Origin: an uncultured Acidobacteriaceae bacterium
GTDB taxonomy: Bacteria > Acidobacteriota > Terriglobia > Terriglobales > Acidobacteriaceae
DNA: 64,000 nucleotides
NCBI GenBank assembly: GCA_903911925.1
Contig: CAIWFH010000200.1
Coordinates: 1-64,000 of the forward strand
Direction of reading: 5' to 3'
Shown here: one piece after another, positions 15,732-23,602 of the stretch
Layout: each line of letters opens with the position of its first letter
Numbering within the stretch: the first letter of the stretch is position 1
Position numbers and translations under genes: made by a program
Notes under the pieces: generated by a model
The model's database searches: none
Told to the model about the DNA's origin: nothing
What the model saw: only the letters and a program-made list of their open reading frames with translations

Positions 15732-16031
15732 TCAGAGAGAGGCGGCGATCGCGGCTTCGGCTTTGGGCCGGGTAACTCCATGCAGCAGAAAAACCTTGCT
15801 GCGGGATAACTCGCCGGTGGTTAATTCGATGGCGTTTTTTGGAATCGCAAATGTCTCGGCAAGAAAGGCGACGAGCGCCGCATTGGCGCGGCCCTCGAGC
15901 GGTGGCGCGTGAACGGCAACCTTGAGTTGGGCAGCAGCGCCCTCGCCGTAGATGCCGGTGATCGCGGTTTTCTTCGCTCCCGGCTGGGCGCGCACCGCCA
16001 GCGTAACGCCGGAGGGATTCTCGCGCAGCAT
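15732..16031 (-). CDS. DUF167 / UPF0235 (YggU-like) protein
   Basis: A 99-residue soluble protein of the DUF167 family. The family pattern is seen in VRAQPGAKKTAITGIYG near the start, LKVAVHAPPLEGRANAALVAFLA in the middle and LTTGELSRSKVFLLHG near the end. The molecular function of the family is not established. The ATG (16031-16029) overlaps the stop of the upstream yggS gene by one base (TGATG), implying translational coupling; pairing of YggS with YggU-like genes is common in bacteria. It is followed by the M48-like pair on the same strand. Confidence 0.9.
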   Translation of the reverse strand: MLRENPSGVTLAVRAQPGAKKTAITGIYGEGAAAQLKVAVHAPPLEGRANAALVAFLAETFAIPKNAIELTTGELSRSKVFLLHGVTRPKAEAAIAASL

Positions 16032-16765
16032 CAGGCCGGACCCGTATATGGGCCGCGCTTGCCGAACAGCGCCGTGCCTACGCGAATGCGAGTGGCGCCT
16101 TCAGCGATGGCCAACGCAAAATCGCCGCTCATGCCCATGGAGAGGGTATCAAGCGAAAGCCCCGTATGCATCGCGGCCCACTTGTCGCGCCATTGGCGCA
16201 AGGCGCTGAAGCAGGCGCGCGTCTCGGCCTCCGCAACACCCCAGGGAGCGATGGTCATCAAACCACGCGTATGCAGATTCTTTAAATCCGGAAGCCGCTC
16301 AAGCAACTGCGCGGCCTCGGCGGACTCTGGATCGAGGCCGGCCTTGGTCTCCTCTGTGCTGAGCTTTACTTCAATCAGGATCGGCAGCCGCTTGCCTTGT
16401 TTTCCCGCGGCCTCGTTGAGCCGCTCGGCCAGGCGCACTGAATCCACAGAGTCAATGCCGTCAAACAGTTCCACCGCGCGCTGAGCCTTGTTTGACTGCA
16501 GGTGCCCGATGAGATGGCATTGCATGATTCCGCGCTTTTCGCCGAGCGCCGGCGCCTTCAACGCAAACTCTTGCACGCGATTCTCGCCGAAGAGCGTGAG
16601 GCCCAGCGCGGTGGCTTCAATCATTGTGGCCGCCGGATAGGTTTTCGAAACGGCCATCAGTTCGATCTCGGCGCGAGGGCGGCCGGCCGCTCGACAGGCA
16701 GCGTCTATCGCAGCTTCCAGCCGTTCGAGATTTTCTTTCAGCCCTGTCATCTTGCTTTCGACCAC
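16031..16765 (-). CDS. YggS/PROSC family pyridoxal-phosphate homeostasis protein
   Basis: A PLP-binding alanine-racemase-type barrel protein that buffers the PLP pool; no enzymatic reaction is known for the family. Family features seen are LMAVSKTYPAATMIEA (the lysine of the AVSK motif binds PLP), LTLFGENRVQEFALKAPAL, QCHLIGHLQSNKAQRAVELF, LIEVKLSTEETKAGLDP, RGLMTIAPWGV and LSMGMSGDFALAIAEGATRIRVGTALFG, broken here into the usual order. The length is normal. The first possible start is the GTG at 16765; an ATG at 16750 (MTGLKENLERLEAAI) is equally likely and fits the family N-terminus better. It overlaps the DUF167 gene by one base. Confidence 0.92.
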   Translation of the reverse strand: MVESKMTGLKENLERLEAAIDAACRAAGRPRAEIELMAVSKTYPAATMIEATALGLTLFGENRVQEFALKAPALGEKRGIMQCHLIGHLQSNKAQRAVELFDGIDSVDSVRLAERLNEAAGKQGKRLPILIEVKLSTEETKAGLDPESAEAAQLLERLPDLKNLHTRGLMTIAPWGVAEAETRACFSALRQWRDKWAAMHTGLSLDTLSMGMSGDFALAIAEGATRIRVGTALFGKRGPYTGPA

Positions 16766-16806
16766 TTCTTGTGGAAACTGGCTTGTTTAGATTTGTGGTT
16801 TCCCGC

Positions 16807-16841
16807 CCTTGCCGCAAAAAACGCGGCAAGGATGGGGCACC
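16807..16841. repeat. GGGGCACC-flanked hairpin (copy b)
   Basis: Perfect 9-bp stem CCTTGCCGC / GCGGCAAGG with a 7-nt loop, followed by ATGGGGCACCT. It lies between yggS and the DUF4188 gene. No U-tract follows on the minus strand, so it is not a classical terminator. Confidence 0.65.
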
Positions 16842-16845
16842 TGTT

Positions 16846-17355
16846 TCACATCTTCCGGTCCGTGCTGCTTTCTGAATCCTGCGCCCGGTTGATGCGCGAT
16901 CGCGCGCTGTCAAGGCGGCCAGTCACGCCGAGATGCCTGGCGGCCGAGGCCAACCCGAAGCGAGGCATATTGGCGTAGATCGATTCATAACTACCACTAG
17001 CCACCTGGTACGTCTCATGCCAGATGCCCACCGAACCGTTGCCTCCAATGCGGCGGTTGAACTCTGCCCATGCGGGAAGATGCGCCGCATCACGGGCATT
17101 GGCGTAGGCATGAAGATGCTCAAAACTGCGCCAGTACTGCAGCAACCCGCCGCCACGCCAGTAAAAGAACGGCTCGGCATGCAGCAAACCAAGCTCGGGA
17201 TTGCGCTTCAGTTCCACAAGCATCGGTTGCATCGCCGCGGCAACCTGCATCCAACTGCGCAGCGCAAAAAGCCGGTTGACCCGCATGCCGATGAGGAAGA
17301 CGACAAAGGGCCCGTCGATTTGCGCCGTGAAGCGGCCGGGACAGATCTGCGCCAT
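16846..17355 (-). CDS. DUF4188 domain protein
   Basis: A 169-residue protein of the DUF4188 family, which is thought to have a dimeric alpha-beta barrel (ABM-like) fold; function not established. Visible family marks are FVVFLIGMRVNRLFALRSWM near the start, PFFYWRGGGLLQYWRSFEHL in the middle, HLPAWAEFNRRI, and GSVGIWHETYQVASGSYESI followed by NMPRFGLASAARH. I chose the ATG at 17355 (MAQICPGR) because an AGGAG element precedes it. The C-terminal 30 residues are charged and probably disordered. It lies on the minus strand between trxB and yggS, with a 200-base spacer to trxB, so it may have its own promoter. Confidence 0.8.
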   Translation of the reverse strand: MAQICPGRFTAQIDGPFVVFLIGMRVNRLFALRSWMQVAAAMQPMLVELKRNPELGLLHAEPFFYWRGGGLLQYWRSFEHLHAYANARDAAHLPAWAEFNRRIGGNGSVGIWHETYQVASGSYESIYANMPRFGLASAARHLGVTGRLDSARSRINRAQDSESSTDRKM

Positions 17356-17425
17356 TGCGCTTCTCCTGATCGAACAGGTTGCGGAAAACATCCGAGTTCG
17401 GTGAAGGCTACGAAGATGGAAACGC

Positions 17426-17486
17426 AGGGGCTAAAGCCCGAGACTGTTTTGTTGCGCTTACGGCACGACTAAAGTCATGCCCTGAC
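17426..17486. repeat. Dispersed palindrome, GGCACGACT type
   Basis: Contains GGGGCTAAAGCCC-like pairing at about 17427-17439 and the stem GGCACGACT / AGTCATGCC (17462-17481, one mismatch) followed by CTGAC. Its right half matches the layout of the hairpin at 12661-12685. It lies in the spacer between DUF4188 and trxB. Confidence 0.5.
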
Positions 17487-17556
17487 ACTTCTTGCTTTCC
17501 CGAAAGAGTCTTGTCTTGCCCTCCCGAAGGAGTTTTCCGCAGCTTGTGAAACCAAC

Positions 17557-18504
17557 TCAGTGCGCGTGCTCCTCGAGAAATTTTTCTGCTTCAAGCGCGG
17601 CCATGCAACCGGAACCTGCGGCGGTAATCGCCTGCCGGTAGCGCCGGTCCTGCACATCTCCGCAGGCAAACACGCCGGGAACAATTTTGCCGTCGAGCGT
17701 GGTCATCACGTTGCCCGTGGTGCGAATGTAGCCGTCGTTGTCCAGGTCGATCTGGCCTTTGAACATGGTGGCGTTGGGCTCGTGGCCGATGCCCAGAAAT
17801 AATCCACTGATGGGCAAAACGTCTTCGGTCCCGGTGACCACATCGCGCAGCCGCACGCCCTTCACTTCTTTTTCATCGACGCCCAGCACTTCTTCAATGA
17901 TGGTGTTGCCGCGCAGTTCGATGTTGGGATGGGCGATGGCGCGCTCGAGCATGATTTTTGACGCGCGGAACTGCGACCGCCGGTGCAGCAGCGTGACCTT
18001 GGACGCAAAGCGGGTGAGGAACAGCGCTTCTTCCATCGCCGAGTCGCCGCCGCCCACTACCGCAATTTCCTTGCCGCGGAAAAAGAATCCGTCGCAGGTG
18101 GCGCAGCTTGAGACGCCGTGTCCGATCAGCGCCTGTTCGCTGGGAATGCCCAGCCAGCGCGCGCTTGCGCCCGAGGCCACGATGAGGGTGCGAGCCGAAA
18201 TCTCTCCTGCCGATGTGTGCAGCTTGAACGGATGAATGTTCAGGTCCACGGAGTGCAGGTGGGCAAGCTGAAAAGTAGCGCCGAACCGCGCCGCCTGCTT
18301 CTTCATGTTGTCAATGAGTTCGGGACCCTGGATACCTTCAGGCCAGCCGGGAAAGTTCTCAACCAGCGTGGTCATCGAAAGCTGGCCGCCAGGTTCGTGG
18401 CCTTCAAGCACCAGCGGATTCAAGCTGGCGCGTGCGGTGTAGATGGCGGCAGTGAGTCCGGCGCATCCGGAGCCGAGAATAACGGTATCGCGCGTCTCTG
18501 TCAT
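17557..18504 (-). CDS. trxB: Thioredoxin reductase (NADPH)
   Basis: Cytosolic flavoenzyme that reduces thioredoxin with NADPH. The 315-residue length is standard. FAD binding: VILGSGCAGLTAAIYTARA near the N-terminus and PGVFACGDVQDRRYRQAITA near the C-terminus. Redox centre: SSCATCDGFFF, the CxxC of low-molecular-weight TrxR, about residue 137. NADPH binding: IAVVGGGDSAMEEALFLTRF, followed by HRRSQFRAS. The start is an ATG with an ordinary context. It is probably monocistronic: 200 bases separate it from DUF4188 downstream and a hairpin element separates it from the GH125 gene upstream. No thioredoxin gene lies in this window. Confidence 0.95.
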   Translation of the reverse strand: MTETRDTVILGSGCAGLTAAIYTARASLNPLVLEGHEPGGQLSMTTLVENFPGWPEGIQGPELIDNMKKQAARFGATFQLAHLHSVDLNIHPFKLHTSAGEISARTLIVASGASARWLGIPSEQALIGHGVSSCATCDGFFFRGKEIAVVGGGDSAMEEALFLTRFASKVTLLHRRSQFRASKIMLERAIAHPNIELRGNTIIEEVLGVDEKEVKGVRLRDVVTGTEDVLPISGLFLGIGHEPNATMFKGQIDLDNDGYIRTTGNVMTTLDGKIVPGVFACGDVQDRRYRQAITAAGSGCMAALEAEKFLEEHAH

Positions 18505-18581
18505 TTTTTCTTCCTGTATCTGTTGTTTGCGGCAAGCTTTGCCGCGGTGGTGCTTTGTTCGCGTACATTTGAGGTTTCCCT

Positions 18582-18652
18582 GGTCTCAAGAGCGAGACCT
18601 CCACCCCATGGACGAAGACCCGTCCCTGGGGACCCCGGACCAGGGGCACCCT
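18582..18652. repeat. GGGGCACC-flanked hairpin (copy c, degenerate)
   Basis: GGTCTC / GAGACC stem (18582-18599) in the same context as copies a and f, but here the GGGGCACC flank is displaced to 18643-18650 by about 40 bases that themselves contain GTCCCTGGGGACC-type palindromes. Intergenic between trxB and GH125. Confidence 0.55.
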
Positions 18653-18655
18653 GCA

Positions 18656-20101
18656 TTAGGTTAGAGGCACTGCCAACAGCGCAGGCCGCTCTTTGGCCAG
18701 GTTCACCACCAACTCGCCAAACAGCGTGTTGGCCCATGCAAACCAGGGCCTGGTAAAGTTCATCGCGTCGTCTTTTTGAAACGACTCGTGGATAAAGCCC
18801 GTGCCGGCCGTCGTATCGCGCAGCCAGCGCAGGCATTGGCGTATCTCGCGCTCATCGGTTGAGGTCAGGGCGCGGTACAAAATCGCCATGGGCCACACCC
18901 AATCAATGCCCACGTGCGGACCGCCGACGCCTTCAGCCGCTTTGCCCTTCACAAAATACGGATTCGATGCGCTGTGCACAAACTGGCGACTGCGCAAATA
19001 GAGCGGATCGTCTTTGCGGCTGCAACCCAGATAGGGCAGGCTCAATAGCCCCGGCGCCCCCGCATCGTCCATCATCAGCGCATTGCCGTAGCCGTCAACT
19101 TCGTAAGCCCAAATCTCGCCAAACTTTGGATGATTCACCTTGCCGTAAAGGTTCAGCGCCTTCTCCACTTCCGCGGCCAGCGCCTCGGTCTCCGCGGCGA
19201 GTTTGGCGTCGTGGAGTATTTGCGCGGCCATCTGCGCCAACTGCCGCAGGCTGACGACCGCAAACAGGTTGGCAGGAACAAGCAGCGGATAAATGCAGGC
19301 GTCGTCCGAAGGGCGAAACATTGAGAAGATCATGCCCACCGGCACGGCCGGATTTCCAAAACCGCCCAGGGGCAGCGTATCAGTAGGAACGGGAGAACTG
19401 CGCTGAAACTTGTACGGCCCCTGGCCCTGCTTGCGCTGCTGCGCGCGAAAAGTGCGCACGATGGTCCAGGCCGATTCATTCCACTGCGCGTCGAAGGGCC
19501 GGGTGTCGCCGGTCTGCTGCCAGTACCCGTGCGCCAGCCGGATGGTGTAGCAAAGCGAATCCAGTTCCCACTTGCGCTCGCCCACGCCGGCGTGGTGGTC
19601 GGTGAGGTCGTTGACCGCCCAACTGAGCGGCGCGGCCGAGGCGTCGCGCATGAAGGCATTCGCGTAAGGGTCAATCAGAATCATCCGCGCCTGGCGGCGA
19701 ATCACACCCTCAAGCAACTCGCGCAGCGGCGCGTCCTGTTTGGCGAGCGGCAGGTAAGGCCACAGTTGCGCCGAGGAATCGCGCAGCCACATGGCGTCAA
19801 TATCGCCGGTGACGACGTAGGTATCCGGCTTGCCCTCAAATGTGCCGGGATAGACCGTGGTGTCGAGCGTGTTGGGGTAGCAGTTCTCAAGCATCACCGC
19901 CAGCGAAGGGTCGGCCATTCCGCGCTGCACGCGCTGAATCGTTTCCTCAACGGCTGCGCTGGTAAAGTGCCGCGCAGATTTGGCCGGCCGTGCATGCGGC
20001 AACACAGCGCCGTGCGCTTGCCGAGCACCAAAACCGCTTTGCGCTATGGCCAGCGCAGCTCCCGCTCCCTTTAACCACTCCCGCCGGTTCATCGCGGTCA
20101 T
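18656..20101 (-). CDS. GH125 family exo-alpha-mannosidase (metal-independent), Tat-exported
   Basis: A 481-residue glycoside hydrolase of family GH125 (formerly DUF1237), inverting exo-alpha-1,6-mannosidases. The N-terminus MNRREWLKGAGAALAIAQSG has a twin-arginine-like pattern and hydrophobic stretch, so it is probably exported. Family hallmarks include TYVVTGDIDAMWLRDSSAQ (residues about 95-113), AFMRDASAAPLSWAVNDLTD, WELDSLCYTIRLAHGYW, GYGNALMMDDAGAPGLLSLP and GPHVGIDWVWPMAILYRALT. The catalytic acid Asp lies in the first of these stretches by family analogy. No other mannan-degrading gene is adjacent. It is divergent from the small gene at 20222. Confidence 0.9.
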   Translation of the reverse strand: MTAMNRREWLKGAGAALAIAQSGFGARQAHGAVLPHARPAKSARHFTSAAVEETIQRVQRGMADPSLAVMLENCYPNTLDTTVYPGTFEGKPDTYVVTGDIDAMWLRDSSAQLWPYLPLAKQDAPLRELLEGVIRRQARMILIDPYANAFMRDASAAPLSWAVNDLTDHHAGVGERKWELDSLCYTIRLAHGYWQQTGDTRPFDAQWNESAWTIVRTFRAQQRKQGQGPYKFQRSSPVPTDTLPLGGFGNPAVPVGMIFSMFRPSDDACIYPLLVPANLFAVVSLRQLAQMAAQILHDAKLAAETEALAAEVEKALNLYGKVNHPKFGEIWAYEVDGYGNALMMDDAGAPGLLSLPYLGCSRKDDPLYLRSRQFVHSASNPYFVKGKAAEGVGGPHVGIDWVWPMAILYRALTSTDEREIRQCLRWLRDTTAGTGFIHESFQKDDAMNFTRPWFAWANTLFGELVVNLAKERPALLAVPLT

Positions 20102-20221
20102 TCATCGCTCCCTGGCCGAACCGGCTGTTGCGGTTCGCGCCGATTGCCCCGGTCAGGCTGAAGCGGCATCCGCGCTTCTGCCAACCCTTGCCTATTCTAT
20201 CCAAGCGAAACAGGCCCTAAG

Positions 20222-20431
20222 ATGAAAGACATGGCGAATTTGACACTAGTGTACGGACTGCGGCTGCTGCCCGAGGGCGAAGTTGCTGAAATCCAGGATG
20301 CGACGCTGAAACTGTCGAACGGCAACCAGGCCCACGTGACCATGCACACCATCGAAGGCTCGCGCCAGGAGATTGAAGCGCAGCTCAAGCGCAGCCTGGA
20401 CGCCTTCTTCGATTTCTACCCCGAAATTTGA
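20222..20431 (+). CDS. Small conserved-looking hypothetical protein (69 aa)
   Basis: A 69-residue protein with no signal peptide. The sequence (LTLVYGLRLLPEGEVAEIQD in the first half, KRSLDAFFDFYPEI at the end) suggests a small beta-sheet followed by an amphipathic helix with a conserved aromatic C-terminus. It resembles short acidobacterial hypothetical proteins as I remember them, but no function is known. The ATG at 20222 is 120 bases from the divergent GH125 gene, with a TATTCT element at 20192-20197 as a possible -10. The spacer to the next plus-strand gene (20432-20598) holds nothing recognisable. Confidence 0.65.
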   Translation: MKDMANLTLVYGLRLLPEGEVAEIQDATLKLSNGNQAHVTMHTIEGSRQEIEAQLKRSLDAFFDFYPEI

Positions 20432-20598
20432 ACCTGCAACTGTCTTCGCTTTAGACCAATTGCGAAAGCCGATTCATCCAGAAATGCTCAAGCAGAGAGA
20501 CCATCGGGCCGATAAAGAGGCCGTGGCCGCCTCAATCGACTGAGAGAATTCTCAGAATCCCGTAATGGCGTGCCAGGACCCTCTGCCTGGAGCGCCTA

Positions 20599-23517
20599 GT
20601 GCTGGCCTCGCTGTTCAATATTTCGCGCTGTGCGGCAGCTCGCATGCTTGGCTCGCTGCTTTTGCTTGGCGCTGCACAGGCGGTGTTTGCCGGCGGCCCG
20701 AAGTACGTGGCCGGAGTCAGCTACTTCAATTCGGCGGTGGTGGGCGAACCGGTTCACTGGGCCGGGGGGCAGGTGAATTACTACATCGACCAGGGACCGC
20801 TGAACAGCCAGGTGACCAACCGGCAGGCGACGGCCATGGTGGACGCGGCAGCGGCCCTGTGGAGCGCGGTTCCCACGGCCGGAGTGACGCTCACCAACAA
20901 AGGGCCGCTGAATGAGGATGTGAGCGGGGCTGGCATTGTTGCGACCGGCAGCGCTATCGCGCAGCCTGCCGATGTAGCCGCCGCGGCCACGATGTATCCG
21001 CTGGGAGTGATCTACGACTCGGACGGTGCGGTGTTGGACGCGCTTTTCGGCCAGGGCACGAGCGATCCAGATACCTGCCAGGACAACGGCGTTTCAGTTT
21101 GGGTAGATAATGTGAATCCCGACGCCACCATCGCTCACGCAATCATCCTGCTCAATGGCCGTTGCGCCACCAGCCCGGAACTGGTGGCCATGATGAGCTA
21201 TGAATTGGAGCGGGCCTTCGGGCGCGTCCTGGGCCTGGACTACGCGCAGGTAAACCCCGAAGCGCTCAGCAACGGTGAAGCAGGCGGGCTGGCGGGTTGG
21301 CCGGTGATGCAGCCCGATAGCGGCGTCTGCGGCCCGGCGGGCGGCGACTGCATTCCCAACCCTGACGTTCTGCGCTATGACGATATCGCCGCGTTGAACC
21401 GCATCTATCCCATCACCGCGCAGAACCTCGCCAGTTTTCCCGGCAAGCAAATCACCGCGGCAGCGACGGTTTCGATTCAGGGAGCCATCACGTTCACGAC
21501 CGGCATGGGCATGCAGGGCGTGAACGTGGTTGCCAGGCCGCTCGACGCTAGCGGCAGCCCGCTCTACCAGTACACCGCCACCTTTGTTTCCGGCTCGTAT
21601 TTCAACGGCAACCACGGCAACCCGGTCACCGGATGGGACGACGAGAATGGCAACCCGCTCACCATGTGGGGAGGCAACCAGCCTGCGCTGCAAGGGTTCT
21701 TCGATTTAAGCGGGATTCCGTTGCCGCCGGGCATGGCGACCGCCGACTATCTTGTCAGCTTTGAACCGGTTGATCCGCAGTACATGCTCACTGACTCGGT
21801 GGGGCCATATCTCGATGGGTCGCCCGCGCCCTCGGGGACGTTGCAGGCGATTCCGATTCCGGGTATGACCGCGGGCATGCAACAGACACTGACGGTGAAT
21901 GTAGCCGACTCGGCGGAGGGTGGCTACCAGGACGCGATTGGTTCCGAGGCTTCTCCGCGGCCGATGGCCTCAAGCGGCATGTGGTACGGCAGGTTGAGCC
22001 AGATCGGACAAACAGACTGGTTCACGTTTCCGGTACGCGGCGGGCGCACTTTCACCGTAGTCACGCAAGCGCTTGACGAGACCGGCTCCGCTTCCAACAC
22101 CAAGGCCATGCCTGCCGTGGGAGTGTGGGATGCGTTTTTGCCGGTGGGCTCGGCGGCGGTGGGGGTTGGGCCTGCGCTGAACGGCTATGCCGATGGCGAG
22201 AGTTGGCTGCGCGTTAACGCGACGGCCGATGATGTGGTGCGCATCGGCGTGGCCGACGAGCGCGGCGACGGCCGCCCGGACTACGTCTATAACGGCTGGG
22301 TGCTCTACGCGGACACGGTCTATCCCACGCGCCTGCCAGCTTCCGGCGGGGCCATCGTCATCAAAGGCATCGGCTTCAGGCTGGCAGATACTGTGCTGGT
22401 GGGCGGCCAGCCGGCCATCGTCACCAGCATCTCGCCCAACGAGATCACGGCGATTGCGCCCCCGGCTGCCGCTGGTGTTACCGGCTCGGTAGACGTGGAA
22501 GTGGACGACCTGCCCATCTTTTATGCCGCGGCGGTCATCTCTGGCGGCGTCAGTTACGATGCTGGCGCCGCCGATGCGCTGACCCTGGTAACGGCTCCAA
22601 CGAACACCGTGCCGATTGGGGTTCCGGCAGCCTTTACCGTGACCGCCCTGGGGCCGGACCTGACGCCCGCCGGGGGAGTGACTGTAACTTACACGGTGGT
22701 GAGCGGAACCGCGATGCTCGCCTGCGGCCAAAAAACCTGCACAGTCACTGCCACCGGCGACGGGCGCGCCACCATGAGCGCTACGCCTGCCGGCAGCACC
22801 TGGTCCACGGTAACTGCCTCGCTCCTCAATGGGTCCACGATAAAGACCGAGTTTGTGGGTGGAACGCCGCCGGTGCTGACCGCGCTCTCGCCGATGCTCT
22901 CGCTGGCTGCCGGCGCATCGGTGACATGGACGGCGCAGGCGCTGGTGCTGAACAACGGCAACCCAATGAGCGGGCAATCCGTGGCCTGGCAGGCGGCGGG
23001 CAGCGGCAGTACCGCCCAAGGTTCTACGGCAGCTATAAGCAATGGCAATGGCATTGCCGCCAAGTCGCTCACTGTGGGGCCTCTGACCGAGGGCCAACTC
23101 GCCACCTCGACCGCGTGCCTCAACGGCTCAAGCCAATGCGTCACGTTCAATGCTCTGGGGGCGCGTCCGGAGTACGCGTATCTTGAGGCTGTCTCAGGTA
23201 CCGTTCAAAGCCTCTCTATCGCAGGCACGCCGGGGCAGATTACGCTTCGCGTACTGGATATGAACGGCAACCCGATGGCCGGGGGCATTGTCACGCTTTA
23301 CCAGTCGCTTTATGCGTGGGCTCCGCCGTGCTCGCTGCACAGCCGCTGCACGCAGGGAACTCTGCTGGCGACCGAGAGCGGCGTGGCCACCTCGGCGCTT
23401 GACGGCACGGTCACCTTTTCTCCGGCGTCGCTGCCCGGCGTGGCCACCAACCTCAAAGCGATCGCCGTCACCGGCAACTCGGGCAGTTTGAACATCGCCG
23501 TCGAGCAGCATCCGTGA
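20599..23517 (+). CDS. Secreted matrixin-like protein with degenerate zinc site, IPT/TIG and Ig-like domains
   Basis: A 972-residue exported protein. The signal peptide is MLGSLLLLGAAQAVFAGG. The N-terminal third resembles matrixins (VNYYIDQGPLNSQVTNRQAT, then A-rich helix and LWSAVPTAGVTLT). At the site of the zinc motif HExxHxxGxxH it reads RAFGRVLGLDY (about residues 204-214): all three ligands and the catalytic Glu are replaced. Residues about 574-635 (ASGGAIVIKGIGFRLADTVL) form an IPT/TIG domain and residues about 670-960 contain several bacterial Ig-like (Big_1) units such as GNPMAGGIVTLYQS. The start is GTG at 20599; an ATG at 20644 would also leave the signal peptide. It probably acts on the cell surface, but not as a protease. 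It converges on the CotH gene. Confidence 0.7.
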   Translation: MLASLFNISRCAAARMLGSLLLLGAAQAVFAGGPKYVAGVSYFNSAVVGEPVHWAGGQVNYYIDQGPLNSQVTNRQATAMVDAAAALWSAVPTAGVTLTNKGPLNEDVSGAGIVATGSAIAQPADVAAAATMYPLGVIYDSDGAVLDALFGQGTSDPDTCQDNGVSVWVDNVNPDATIAHAIILLNGRCATSPELVAMMSYELERAFGRVLGLDYAQVNPEALSNGEAGGLAGWPVMQPDSGVCGPAGGDCIPNPDVLRYDDIAALNRIYPITAQNLASFPGKQITAAATVSIQGAITFTTGMGMQGVNVVARPLDASGSPLYQYTATFVSGSYFNGNHGNPVTGWDDENGNPLTMWGGNQPALQGFFDLSGIPLPPGMATADYLVSFEPVDPQYMLTDSVGPYLDGSPAPSGTLQAIPIPGMTAGMQQTLTVNVADSAEGGYQDAIGSEASPRPMASSGMWYGRLSQIGQTDWFTFPVRGGRTFTVVTQALDETGSASNTKAMPAVGVWDAFLPVGSAAVGVGPALNGYADGESWLRVNATADDVVRIGVADERGDGRPDYVYNGWVLYADTVYPTRLPASGGAIVIKGIGFRLADTVLVGGQPAIVTSISPNEITAIAPPAAAGVTGSVDVEVDDLPIFYAAAVISGGVSYDAGAADALTLVTAPTNTVPIGVPAAFTVTALGPDLTPAGGVTVTYTVVSGTAMLACGQKTCTVTATGDGRATMSATPAGSTWSTVTASLLNGSTIKTEFVGGTPPVLTALSPMLSLAAGASVTWTAQALVLNNGNPMSGQSVAWQAAGSGSTAQGSTAAISNGNGIAAKSLTVGPLTEGQLATSTACLNGSSQCVTFNALGARPEYAYLEAVSGTVQSLSIAGTPGQITLRVLDMNGNPMAGGIVTLYQSLYAWAPPCSLHSRCTQGTLLATESGVATSALDGTVTFSPASLPGVATNLKAIAVTGNSGSLNIAVEQHP

Positions 23518-23602
23518 AGCAGTGAAGAAGTGAATGAGTGAAGCCGGGCAGGATGCCCTGGGCGCGGCGAACTCCCGATTCACCGCGCCCGCCCAGCGCA
23601 CG

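Noticed and set aside
16807..16841. Intrinsic terminator of the DUF4188 gene
   Set aside because: The hairpin is strong but no U-tract follows it on the minus strand, so it is listed only as a repeat.
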